Assembly (NCBI RefSeq): GCF_964340395.1
Contig: NC_135568.1
Coordinates: 4,064,803-4,128,802 of the forward strand
Source of the DNA: Glandiceps talaboti
Lineage: Eukaryota; Hemichordata; Enteropneusta; Spengelidae
Reading direction: 5' to 3'
Length of the DNA: 64,000 nucleotides
Part shown: positions 50,123 to 64,000 of the stretch, piece by piece
Numbering within the stretch: the first letter of the stretch is position 1
Layout: each line of letters opens with the position of its first letter
Program-made: the position numbers and the translations under genes
The notes under the pieces: model-generated
Database searches by the model: none
What the model saw: only the letters and a program-made list of their open reading frames with translations
Told to the model about the DNA's origin: nothing

Positions 50123-51597
50123 GTGAATAATTTACAGTTTGTCCCCACGTTACAATATGCAACATTTCATTCTCTGTTTTCGTACTTGGTATATTTCAAA
50201 AAAGTATAATTGTACGATGGCTAAATTCTGTTTTCAATCAATCGAACACATATGGGCATTACATCATTGTAGCTGAAATGCTTGCAAATCATTTTGAATT
50301 GAACAGAAAATCGTACTGCTGTCTCAGAGTATGTTATTGTGTGATATTAACTCCATAACGAATAACTCATTTATCACTTTGAATGTGACTATCATCACAT
50401 TCACTTTCCACCAAACAACTTGGTTTCCATTTCATTTAATAGAATCTCCATGTTATCGCAAGACTAAGAGTAACAACAAACATTTCATCTTGACTTAAGC
50501 ACTAGTTACTCGATGAATGGTACCTACCGTAGACTATGTCAAACAAACATACTCATTTATGTTACAATTTACTTAAAGCTATCCGTTTACTTAGCCTCTA
50601 AAAACATCGAGGTTTATTATCAAAACAACGAGTACTCAATCTAGTCGAGTTGTTTTGACGACAAATCAAAACGGGTTTATGTTTTTAACTGACGAGGGTA
50701 AACTTTGTAACAGTTGACTGCTAAGTAAAATATAACCTACAAAAACAGTAATAAACTCTTTGATTAGATTAGTCCTCGTGACGAGTTGTAACAGTTCAAT
50801 GGTAAAGGTTGTCAAAACGACATTTGTACAAATAATATGACGGTCGTCGTCGCCGCCGTGTGCAACTACAAGTATATGGTATTTCATCTGTTTGCATCAT
50901 TTGTCGGAAAGTGCCAATGCAGAGTCAACATGTCATTGTCCTGGTCATGAACAGATAAGTTCAGTGGAGGTTGGACGCTTGCTATATGATGACAAAACTC
51001 AGTCAAGTCAAGAATGAATCGGATTGGCTTTGACAGATAACAAATTAGCAATTTAGTGACATGTACACGGGTGCAATGGTAATCAGATTTATGTTAAGGT
51101 ATGATGTTTCATAGTGATGAATATGCACTATACAAATTGATAACAACGTAAACGTAAAACCCCAGACCACTTCTTTTAGTGGTCTGAGGTAAAACACAGT
51201 CAGGCGCTAAGTAACTTACGCGTAAAATACCAACGAGCACAGAAATATCGAATATACATTTAACACTTGTCAGCTAGCAAGGGTGCTAATATTAAACTCT
51301 TGTATGCATAATTTGTGTAGGCAGCACCATTAACTATAATGACTTTTGATTGGGTAGTTAATACTCTCATCATTAAACAAATGTATTAAAACTTCCGTTA
51401 GGGCAGAAAAGACTTCTCATTGCTAGCTGTGCCTTCACATGCCTGTATAGCAGATGCATTTAAGTGTGAAGGAAAGCAGACCACACACTCTCGCGATCGA
51501 ACATGATACTGTCATAACAGAGAGATAATATGCAAATTGTGGTCAGTATGGGCACTAGTTTATACCATGTCACCATGTGGCATGATATTTGCCAATT
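50123..51597. other. Non-coding stretch
   Basis: Nothing recognisable; AT-rich with short chance frames only. Confidence 0.4.
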
Positions 51598-51886
51598 ACT
51601 TATTTTGGATTTTCAATTTATAAAACAATTTTATCATGGCTTCCTACTTGAAAAATCAAAGTGAAACAACATTGAACAAATCTGTGATTGTAACTGAACA
51701 CACAGCAAAATCCTAAAATATGTGTAAAAAGATTGATATTGTACGTACAATAACTAACTTACATGTATTAATATTGTTCAATGTATTGAGTTACAAAATA
51801 GGACTTGGTATAGGTTGTTTCACATTGATTTTTCAAGTAGGAAGCCATGATAAAATTGTTTTATAAATTAAAAATCCAAAATAAAT
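51598..51886 (+). mobile_element. MITE-like inverted-repeat element, family D
   Basis: Inverted arms of about 73 bp (51598-51671 and 51814-51886), nearly identical over ATGGCTTCCTACTTGAAAAA and its complement, flank a 140-bp AT-rich centre. No coding capacity. A short related piece (AAAAATCCAAAATA) recurs near 46027. Confidence 0.75.
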
Positions 51887-52452
51887 ATCAAATCCTCATC
51901 CATATGAGAACTTTAAGAGCGCTGACAGTTTAACTTAAAGGGGCAATGTGCGCACACTCTAGAGTTGAAAGGTTTCATTTTCTTGTTTTCACATGAGGAA
52001 TTTAGTTTATATCTGGTTCCCCTTTGTCATCATTGTTCCCTTGCTCCTGCGAAAGGCTGTTAGTATTTAGGCCTACGCTTCAATAAGCTCACAGCGCCAT
52101 GATGTAACCATCTGGTTCTCTGTTAAATTTCAGGGCTTCGATCCAGCTTGTTTAGGGAATTGGATAACAAATTAATTGTTGTCCCTCTACAGCGGCATGA
52201 CTGTGACCACTGTTTCTACGGATTACATGATGAAAAGCACGTATTCCGTCGAGGAAAACTAAACATTCGTTTGTTCCCACAAACACTTGTTATAAATTTG
52301 AGATATCGAGAGGTTATGTCGAAAAGAAGGAAAAGTATAAACGAGACCTCGGAACTTTCTTTCATCAGTGACCAACATCGACGATTAGCCCGGCGGCAAT
52401 GAAAAAGTCATCGCATTCGATTTCCATGCACCTCCACAACAATCCGCCATTA

Positions 52453-52495
52453 TGTTATGTTATGTTATGTTATGTTATGTTATGTTCTATTCTGT
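52453..52495 (+). repeat. (TATGT)n microsatellite
   Basis: Short TTATG tract grading into TTCTG variants. Confidence 0.85.
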
Positions 52496-53714
52496 TCTGT
52501 TCTGCCCTGTCCCCCGGGTGTTTTCCCCTGCCTTTGTGTCCGCATTCTTGCTAGTCACAAAACAGTTTATTAGTTTAGTAGTATTGCCTGCTCGCTGTCA
52601 AGTTCTTAAAATTATGATACACAAGTAATGGTGCAATGTCAAGGTCAAAAAAGGGCACAGGAAATATTGTTCCCAAAGGACTGGCATTAAATTTAGGAAT
52701 TTCATAAAGAAATGTTGTGTTATAGGTTGTCGCTGAAATTCTGATGCACGGAATGTCATATAATTTAAGAGAAGACAATCGTTTATCAAATAAATAATTA
52801 TGTATTTTGTCACTGGCGAAGATAAGCTGTTTATTGTGATTCCGAAGGCAAAGTAGCTACTCTTAATTGGAATGTATTTTTCCGAATTCTTGCGAAATAA
52901 TGAACTTTTGACTGTTCCTAAAGTTTAGAGAGTGTAACGACAGTGCGTGAACTGTTGTAGAGGGCAGTACGTAGTGAGGCAGTAGTTTCAATCAAAATGT
53001 CCTTAATGACATATCCGAACGAATTCTGTTTTTAGCCAAAGTCTAGCATTTCTGAATTTGACATTGTCCGGCAATGTAACTGTAAAGACGATGAATTGCA
53101 TTTAAGATCACTTCATCAACTGAGTGTCATGTATGGACATTTAGTATTGTAATAGGAGTCCGTGGTTGTCAACTTCAATTTGACCATTCAAGGTTGACCG
53201 ATGTGTAAAACAGTCTAAAAGGTACATCACGGTACAAGACACCGTTTTGATTTAGGCATATGGGTCGAAGTACTGTGCCTAATGTACCTAACCAATGGTC
53301 TTGGGACGGTCACACTGTAGACGGCACGTACGAACGTCCCATCAGTACACGAGTGATGAAGGGTGTTATAGGCCCATGCCGAATACACTAACCGCGTGTA
53401 TCGTAAACAGTCCAGATGTTACGTAGCAGCCATTTGTAGCAAAATATTTGTTTCGCAAACACATCGTCATTAGCACTGGCCTTCTCTTTAAGTACAGTAA
53501 ATTTATATTATTTTTAAAATATCATAGATGATTAGGATTTACAAATTAATCAATATTATCCTAAATGCACCTACATAGAATGGTAGGTAACAAGAAAGAT
53601 CGAAACATGTAACTTACCAGCCTACATATCCGAAAGAAGTGGTTTTAAACACAACATCCACTAAGACCAGACCAAGGCTGTAGACGTTCCATGTAAAGGC
53701 AAGTATATATCGCT

Positions 53715-53925
53715 ATAGCCATAGACCATCTCGCTGGTGGATTTCGACTATATCCCTAGACCTTCGCACTGGCGGATTTCAACTACGTCCGTAGACTTTC
53801 GCACTGGTGGATTTCGACTATGTCTTTAGACTTTCGCACCCTTGTCTCTGATTTTGACTATGTCCTTAGACTTTCGCACCCGTCAGTCTGGTCCGTAGAC
53901 TTTCGCACTGGTGGATTTCGACTAA
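53715..53925 (+). repeat. Degenerate ~45-bp minisatellite, about five copies
   Basis: Repeats of GTAGACTTTCGCACTGG followed by TGGATTTCGACTATGTC, with some units shortened (53835-53890). Intergenic. Confidence 0.85.
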
Positions 53926-57118
<3,193 letters not shown>

Positions 57119-57283
57119 AAGTCAGTGGTAAGATTTATCCGTAGCACAGTGCTTGATACATCAGCATCTCCTGACGAGTGATTTACTCACGAATCAGGCT
57201 TGTATAGATTAAACCCCCCCCCCCCACACACACTTTACTGATATGATGACACGAATGTGACAACCTAGGATTGTAACACTGGC

Positions 57284-57921
57284 TTTTAAAGGGTGACGTC
57301 ACTTCAGGAAATATAGGTATTTTCATAAACATAGGTTCTGGAGAGACATTTTACGATTTCACATCACATGATTTTCACTTGGTTGTCGAGAAACAACAAA
57401 TTGAAACGAGTTTTCACCTTTATTTGGTCTTTCACTGATGCAGCATGGGTATTACGAGACATGGATATTTATTAGATGTACACTGAATATTCATGACTCT
57501 ATAGTCATGAATATTCTGCACACTGGAGTTAAAGTGAAAAAAGTGAAAAAGAGTTTCAATTGGATGTTTTTTACAAACGAGCGAGCAATAGGGAACTTGC
57601 AAACCCACCATGTTGAATGTTGCATCATGGGAAATGTGATAATAAATATTAATCAAGTAGTATTATAAACAATATTGTTACATTGTTTGCAATTTTGAAT
57701 AATTAATTCATAGTTACCCTGGCCATTGTGTGGTTTATTTTATCAGTAGCTCCAGATTAGGTATTGCGATAACCACAGATAATCCCATAGTCCTTTGCAT
57801 CTGAGCATGCTCAGTCTGGATTGCAAGTTCGCTATTACGTGATGTGAAATCATAAAATGACTCTAAAAGCCAAAGTTTATGAAAGTACCCTTATTTTCTG
57901 GAGTGCGTTCCCATTTAAGTT
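57284..57921 (+). mobile_element. Inverted-repeat element, ~640 bp, family E
   Basis: Arms of about 70-80 bp (57284-57368 and 57838-57921) share TTTCATAAAC…, CATTTTA(C/T)GATTTCACATCAC and the outer GTGACGTCAC/GAACGCAC ends. An internal segment (GAACTTGC…GTTGAATG.TGCATCATGGG, 57593-57630) recurs at 59430-59460. No conserved frame inside. Likely a non-autonomous DNA transposon. Confidence 0.7.
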
Positions 57922-59494
57922 AAAACTAATGAGTATGATTTTACAGCAGGATTATTTCAAGCTGTAACCTCCATGTATCTGTTGGTCCAGAGATTTGTCT
58001 TGGTGTTACATGTATCATCTTAACAAGCTCTCTATACACACTCTCTACATCTTTGTGTAGAGAGCTTCTTGAGAAAGTGACAAAACAAGTCTCTGGGTTA
58101 AGTAATTGTAGATGAGTTAAGTACACCAGTGATACTTTCAAGGTGACATTTTGGTATCGTTTTGTTGATCCATGAGATCGCAAACCGTATTCTTGATTTA
58201 CCCGATTAACTTGGATTCACCCCTGACCAAAGTCATTGATATATGTATGCAAATGATCCACTAGTTTATACAAAACGTGCCGAATGTCTCGCCACCAGAG
58301 CCGAATGACATTAGTGAAACTAAACAAATGCGTGGTAATCGCGTTGGAATGTTCAACCTTCTGGAGTGTGTGTAAATCGATGATTGAATGAACAGTAGAC
58401 TAAATCAATAACTAGCATGACGTTTCAGTACACGTGATGAGAATGTTACAAGTTCAATTGAACTTCAACACGTAGAAAAGATGTGTGTCGTGACATTACC
58501 ATTTTCTGGTCACTGCTAATTGACCTTAACGTTGACTCAATGAATGAAATTCAATACTACCATCTCAATCCAAAGCGACCAAAGCATGGTAGTATTATCT
58601 TCAACACTCAATAAAAACGAAGTTAAAAGAAATTTAATAGAGGTATAAAATGAGTTGACCAAATAAACATAATTTTATGGATGAATGGTAAAACAAAACA
58701 GTATTTTGGGAAGGAAAAAGTAGCCTGCATTCCATGCTAACATTTCTCCTAAAGTAACACTAAGGAACGTTCAGCATGTGTTCCAGCAGTAGTCCTGCTT
58801 TCACATGGAGTAAGTCGGACTCGATTCTGACAATGTCCCCTTCCATCTTCCTTCTTGTGTTTTGGAAAAATGTCAGAATTGAGCCCCGAATTCCGTCTGT
58901 AAGCAAGACTAGTGTTCCAGGCTCCGGGGTAAGTGTGAATGTTTGTGATGAAATATCACAAGGAAAACGTTAAGCAGTATATTGAAAATAAATCTAAAGA
59001 GTTGAACATTTCATTTTCACCACTTACAACTGCGTAAAGCACGCTAAAAGATAGAGCCTTTACGTCTACTATGAATAGGCCACAACATGATATGAAATGT
59101 GGAGGTCTAAACTGCAGCGATTATTTATTACTAGGGGGTAAATGTAATGACTTACTGACCTATGAAACAACGCAGTACACATAAGATCAAGGCACCTTTA
59201 CACCGAAGACATTTCACACACGTGTGTCACAAACAAATCTCATCTTTGGAAAATGTACTCCTGACAGATAAGACCCACGCTCTTGACACCATAGTAGAGC
59301 TATTCAGTATTTGTTTGCACTGGATGATGAATATGATACATATGTACCACAATGGTAGTAGTATTCGAATAATATATACACATTTTCCATATCATTTTAA
59401 TCAGTTGTTTTCTGGGATTAGACAGTTATAAACTTGCCATCTTGAATGGTGCATTATGGGAAAAAAATATATAATTTGTTTACCAAGGCCCAAT
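57922..59494. other. Stretch with possible unrecognised minus-strand exons
   Basis: Two minus-strand open stretches, about 58202-57941 and 58967-58774, read like protein but have no family I recognise and weak splice support. See findings. Otherwise nothing is seen. Confidence 0.25.
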
Positions 59495-59903
59495 AAAAAT
59501 AATTGTTTGGTTCTGGTAACCCGATCCAACCTAGTTTTTCACTACCGATCTTATACTTTTTTTTAAAGTAATTCGAAAAATATTGAAAAATTGAAAAATT
59601 TGGAAGTCCTGAGAGAAATAGTGAGATTTGATGATATTATCATCTTGTGATCAAAACAACATGGCAGAATACAGTGTAGCACACAATGTCGTCTGCATAT
59701 CATACGGAAAGTGTGAACATATCGATGAGAAATCTCAGTTGACCTCTACGTACATTGTAACAACCTGAACCACACTCCCCCCCCCCCCAACGAACAAAAA
59801 CCCCCAAAACAAAACAAAAAATATTTAAAAAAATACATACTTAACCCCCACCCCCGTTTTGAAATTGGGCGTTATCGGAACACACATTTTTTCTTTGCGG
59901 CTT
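59495..59903 (+). mobile_element. MITE-like element, family A copy 2
   Basis: Same orientation as 27045-27350: left end TTGTTTGGTTCTGGTAACCC and a shared CCTAGTTTTTCACT segment, right end GGGCGTTATCGGAACACAC. Longer than copy 1, with a poly-C and A-rich centre (59775-59860). Confidence 0.6.
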
Positions 59904-60884
59904 TAATGACATAAATACTATAATTTCTAAGTTTTATGTTGGCAGTGAAATATTGATGGCAATCTCCAAAGAATGATAACTAAGTTTTGGAATATCCAGC
60001 TAACCTTCAAATGGGCACTTTAATGTTTTCTAATTATACCACACACAATTGGGATATCAAAGGAACTCAATAGCTATTTTCTATCGAAACCCTGCTTTGA
60101 GACAAAATACAGTGTGATTGTTTGTAGTTGTAGTGATACCCAATCTGGAGTGATTGGAAGGATAGCTCTCCCTCAAGGATTTAGGTAACCATGGTTGCAG
60201 TATATCATTTGTGGTTACAACAATTAGACAGATTATTCACATACGTGATTAATTAATGTTTTTAGTGTACATACAATAACAAACTGTTTACTGACTTTGT
60301 GTATGTTGCTCTACAGTTTTTTTTTCAAATAAAAAAAAAATAAAGTAGGTTTTTTTAAAATAAAAAGATTCATTACGCATTTCTCATCCATATAGTCACT
60401 TTAAAGTGTATTGAGACTCAGCATGGAGAGTGATCAGTCACTGAAGTTAATAACATATATCTCATGTTTTGTATATCCCAATCCAGATCCAAAATCGACT
60501 TCGTATATAGTATACAAGTTTTGACTTTTAATAGAAACTTAGGCGAGTTTCATTATTTTGACTTCATGAAATTCTTGACTTCAAAACAACCTTCCCACCT
60601 AAAGCTTCATTAATATAAGCAATGTTTGCAAATATCATCCCATCGTAAACATATACAGTAATACTAGTAGTATCTTTGTCATCGCTGTCTTTTTCATAAC
60701 CTACTAAATTTTACAACATCATTTAAAGCTACGCACTAAATGAGTTTAACTTCACACGATTGAATTATGAAGCCTTTGCGTCCGCCAAGTTTTTCCCACG
60801 TTATAATTCTTAGGGTGAGCTGTCACTCCTTAGAATACTTACAGTTTTACTAGTCTGGACACGCCAGCCAAGTCTTTGTTCTTT

Positions 60885-61072
60885 ATCTGTGTAACAAACA
60901 GAGGACACGAAGGTTAACATTCACCTTACACTGGTGTATTACAGACTAGAGCACACATACTTTCCGGGTTGCACTGGTGTACACACAGAACACTCGTAGG
61001 TTAACTCGCCACTGGTGTACACAAACAGAACACTTACAGGTTAAATCGCACATTGCACTGGTGTACCACTAG
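60885..61072 (+). repeat. Degenerate ~50-bp minisatellite
   Basis: About four diverged units sharing ACTGGTGTACACA, ACAGAACACT and AGGTTAA. No gene overlaps with certainty. Confidence 0.75.
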
Positions 61073-62317
61073 TGATATTACAGTATTCATTGACAGATGT
61101 GAAATGTAGTTCAGTATTTCGTGAGGTTTCCATGGATACGATTCAAGCCTAGGTAGAGCCATTGACAGATTTGTTATTTTACCGGGACCTTCAGAGAGAT
61201 TAGTGGCCCTTTTAAATATTTTATCTACTATTACGGAAGTGGGAGGTGTCTCTACTGTTATCCTCAAATTACCATAGCAACCGTAGAATTCGTTGAAGGG
61301 CAAAGTTGATGACTTAATGGTTTTTCGTGGTTACGTTTGTTTCTTGTTGCTATAATCTTATATCATTTAAACGACACAAACACATTGAATCATGTCAATC
61401 AACTGAAAGCTGGGGGGTGTGCTGGGGGGGGGGGTGAGCTGGGGGGGGGGTGTACATAAATATTTGAGCAATATCGTACACTCTATATTGCCAAGACTAT
61501 TTGTGTATATGCTGTGCATCGACTTGCTTAGCTCTGGATGTACAACGTATATGCTACGAGGTTCCAAGACGTGTCGAAACTCGACGTAGCATTGACATCT
61601 AGAGCTACGACTTGCTCAAATATAAACCTTGCCATGTTGGTGCGTAATATGTATAAATTAAGAAGAAGAAATTACACCGCAGACATTAGCCAAATATGTG
61701 ACCTCACTTACTGTGCATTGGGTAATTTGAAAAAGAATTTCTTTCTTTACTTATTACAATGTATATTTGCATTTAACCGAATCTAGCTGTACATATTACA
61801 AGTTTAGAGGCCACCTTGAATTAGGATTAAAATCCATATGTGAAATACGGTTGTTTGGTATAGTTATAGTACAAGGTTTGCCATGGTCACATGTAATTCT
61901 TATTAATAAAATGTATGCGATGACATAAGAATCTAACATAACTCTTTAATTCTACTCTTTGTTACCAATTATTATCTTAATAATAAATTTGTTGTACAAT
62001 TTGTATCGAAATTATGACAGTTAATATACTTTTTATTGACAGATTTTGATAAAGGTATCACAACATATGAAATATTTCGGGTAATTTGTGCGTGAGAAAT
62101 TCCAATATATTAGCAAAGAATAGTCGAATCAATTTTAATTATGTTAGGATTGTTGTAACCTAAACACCATGCGAAGTTGACTGGTATTTTTGAAACTAAA
62201 TATTTTGAACAATGGAAACGAGTAATGTATCAAATAGCACTATTGCACATATGTCGTCTAATATATAAGTCCATTAATTACAATCAGTGTCTAGTTACTC
62301 AGACTGTTACAACTCCC

Positions 62318-62444
62318 ATGGTGTTTGTTTGTTTGTATTATGTTATTGTCTCAGTTGCTGTAGCCGTGTCTAGGGCGCTGATCCCCCTCGTCTCCTCTAG
62401 ACGAGTACTATTAGAGCACACATCAGCACCATGGATAGGCTACA
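62318..62444 (+). CDS. Putative signal-peptide exon of the Ig-domain gene
   Basis: ATG 62318 lies in a good context (CCCATGG). The next ~18 residues are hydrophobic (…CLYYVIVSVAVAVS…) and end in small residues suited to signal peptidase. The frame reaches a donor-like ACA|GTAACT at 62445 in phase 1, which matches the phase-1 acceptor of the Ig exon at 63228. The intron would be 783 bp. Support is phase, hydrophobicity and position only. The donor is moderate and no upstream in-frame stop closes the frame, so another first exon is possible. Confidence 0.4.
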
Positions 62445-62969
62445 GTAACTGTAACTTTTGGCTAGTTCCCGTTACTTTTTACCCATCAAAAATACACTAA
62501 AATATATATATAATGGTTCATTCATTCTGATCTCTGTCCTGCTAGTCGGTAAGAGTGATTGTGTACACTGACTTGTTATCCGTTAGTAAACAAAGTCATG
62601 AAAGAAGCACCGTCCACCGACCATTTACTAGTTGGTCAGTATACACCGTATATACATGTAGTATACCTGTGAAATGCTGATAAGTTTGGTACGAGGTGAT
62701 CATAAATTCTCCACGGTCAGCAAGTAGAACATAAATAAGTTGAATATGGCAGGAAAACGTACTGTCTAAAATGGATAATGAAGGAAATACAACAGGTGTT
62801 GTGGTTTTAAAGTGCATCTTTCCATGGTGAATCGAAATCGGATTTTCAGAATAATCCGTTTTATTTAATAGTTACGTTACTACATTTACATCTTTCCATT
62901 GTACTACGTCATTCAAGCAACTTAGGCCGAAGTGACGTATGGACCTAACTCGGCAATTTCCGTTAAAAA

Positions 62970-63171
62970 TGTTGTTGAATTGACTGTTTCTATTGTTATC
63001 GTTATTTAATGCAAACAGTCAACAACAAGTTCCTTACCAAGGCCAGATGATGGTCAATTCAGTCTAGGTTCTGATCGATATCATCCCCATAAGTGAAAGT
63101 GAATGAAACCAACGCATTTTATCTCCGAGTTGTGTAACATCCAAGTTCTTCTCTTTATATACTGAATTCAC
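62970..63171 (+). mobile_element. MITE-like element, family B copy 2 (partial)
   Basis: Shares TTGACTGTTTCTATTGTTA, CAGTCAACAACA, AAGTGAAAGTGAATGAAACC and TGTAACATCCAAGTT with 29349-29672. It lies just upstream of the Ig exon, in its presumed intron. Confidence 0.65.
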
Positions 63172-63227
63172 AATTCATCTTTTAACTTCAACGTCACATT
63201 GTATCAATTTTATGTTCACCCATACAG

Positions 63228-63542
63228 GAATACGATTTTCCGAAAAACCAGGAAACATTTCTACAGTGACAGGTGCACGGTTTATGCTTAAATGTAACTC
63301 ACAGACGCACTTATATGCCAGTGCTACTTGGACAAAAGATGGACAGTTCATTTCCACAACCAGGGCATTCACAGACGGCAGAATGTACCTTTTACGAGGA
63401 AACAGTATGTTAATAGTCGATGTAGAGATGGCTGACAGTGGTGTATACACGTGTAGGCTTAGCGATGGATTTCATGTCATTGAAGCAAGAGCCTGGGTTG
63501 ACGTCTCTGAGTCCGATGAACCTGTGGGCGGCGGTGTATTCG
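63228..63542 (+). CDS. Immunoglobulin-domain exon of a cell-surface or secreted protein (gene runs off the right edge)
   Basis: A symmetric phase 1-1 exon of 315 nt, acceptor ATACAG before 63228 and donor GTAAGG at 63543, encoding a single I-set-like Ig domain. It has Cys in LKCNS (strand B), Trp in ATWTKDG (strand C), a D-S-G-V-Y-T-C box (strand F) and a closing ARAWVDVSE strand G. The tail EPVGGGVF probably links to a next domain beyond the window. Ig exons of this phase are modular units of adhesion molecules and receptor tyrosine kinases. The family cannot be named from one domain. Confidence 0.85.
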
Positions 63543-63639
63543 GTAAGGGGCATGTACTCATTTGTTAACAGATAGATGGACTGAAGCCAGAATTAATTAT
63601 TAGCTAAGCGAGTGATCTCGGACCTCTGAATAGTATGTG

Positions 63640-63985
63640 GAATAATTATTGGGTGGTCTGTGGGTGGATATGGATTGATGGATTGTTGGGCTGGTAGGTG
63701 GTAGGATGGATGGATGGATGAATGGATTGATCATGATTGATTGTTTGTGATTGATTAATTGATTTTTGCTTTTTTATCAGTCCGTCGATGCATACACACG
63801 TCGCTTTCATCAGAACACACACAGACGCGCGAACGCATACATGCACATACCACACACACACACACACACCGTACACACACACACACACACACATATATAC
63901 ATACATACATACATACATACAATCACACACACATACATACATACATACATACATACATACATACATACATACATACATACATACG
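63640..63985 (+). repeat. (TGGA), (TTGA), (AC)n and (ATAC)n compound repeats
   Basis: Simple-sequence cluster in the intron after the Ig exon: TGGA/TTGA variants to about 63765, (AC)n with CGT interruptions at 63815-63895, (ATAC)n at 63895-63985. Confidence 0.88.
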
Positions 63986-64000
63986 CGTGTTACGTTATCC

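Noticed and set aside
52134-52402. Plus-strand terminal-exon-like frame ending at TGA 52402
   Set aside because: The acceptor (aatttcag) and protein-like composition are suggestive, but there is no recognisable motif, no partner exon and no clear start, so I did not call it.

Overview
The window is eukaryotic nuclear DNA, AT-rich, with intron-rich genes, GT-AG splice sites and heavy microsatellite, minisatellite and MITE content. The gene set (CYP2-clan P450, a TIR-bearing Roc-COR protein, TMEM237, an arylsulfatase B/I/J-like enzyme, an Ig-domain protein) fits a bilaterian invertebrate, for example a non-vertebrate deuterostome or a lophotrochozoan. I cannot fix the species from sequence alone.

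Layout. About 2.5 kb: a lone plus-strand exon-like GPS fragment (polycystin or adhesion-GPCR type). 3.2-8.2 kb, minus: a complete three-exon cytochrome P450 whose introns hold (AT)n tracts, a tRNA-derived element and compound trinucleotide repeats. 11.0-15.2 kb, plus: a Roc-COR-TIR gene in which the GTPase domain is split by a long multi-pass membrane segment, with one frameshift. 18.15-31.95 kb, plus: a 15-exon TMEM237 gene (ciliary transition zone). Three of its exon ends, 5' splice site included, have been tandemly amplified into the following intron. 34.6-34.9 kb: a broken TIR fragment resembling the 15 kb TIR domain. 35.4-40.4 kb: six tandem ~917-bp units, each with a long near-perfect palindrome; its 142-bp core also occurs alone in an intron of the next gene. 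41.9-48.3 kb, minus: a seven-exon arylsulfatase. 48.3-62.3 kb: mostly non-coding, with inverted-repeat elements and satellites. 62.3-63.5 kb, plus: the 5' part of an Ig-superfamily gene that runs off the right edge.

The genes do not form an operon or an obvious pathway. The strongest candidate for something undescribed is the membrane-split Roc GTPase fused to COR and TIR domains (an innate-immunity-like architecture), with a related TIR relic 20 kb away. Next come the splice-site-spanning minisatellites of tmem237 and the tandem palindrome array, which could be transcribed into long hairpin RNA.

Exon boundaries were derived by hand from splice consensus, reading phase and family similarity remembered from known proteins. 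No database search was run.
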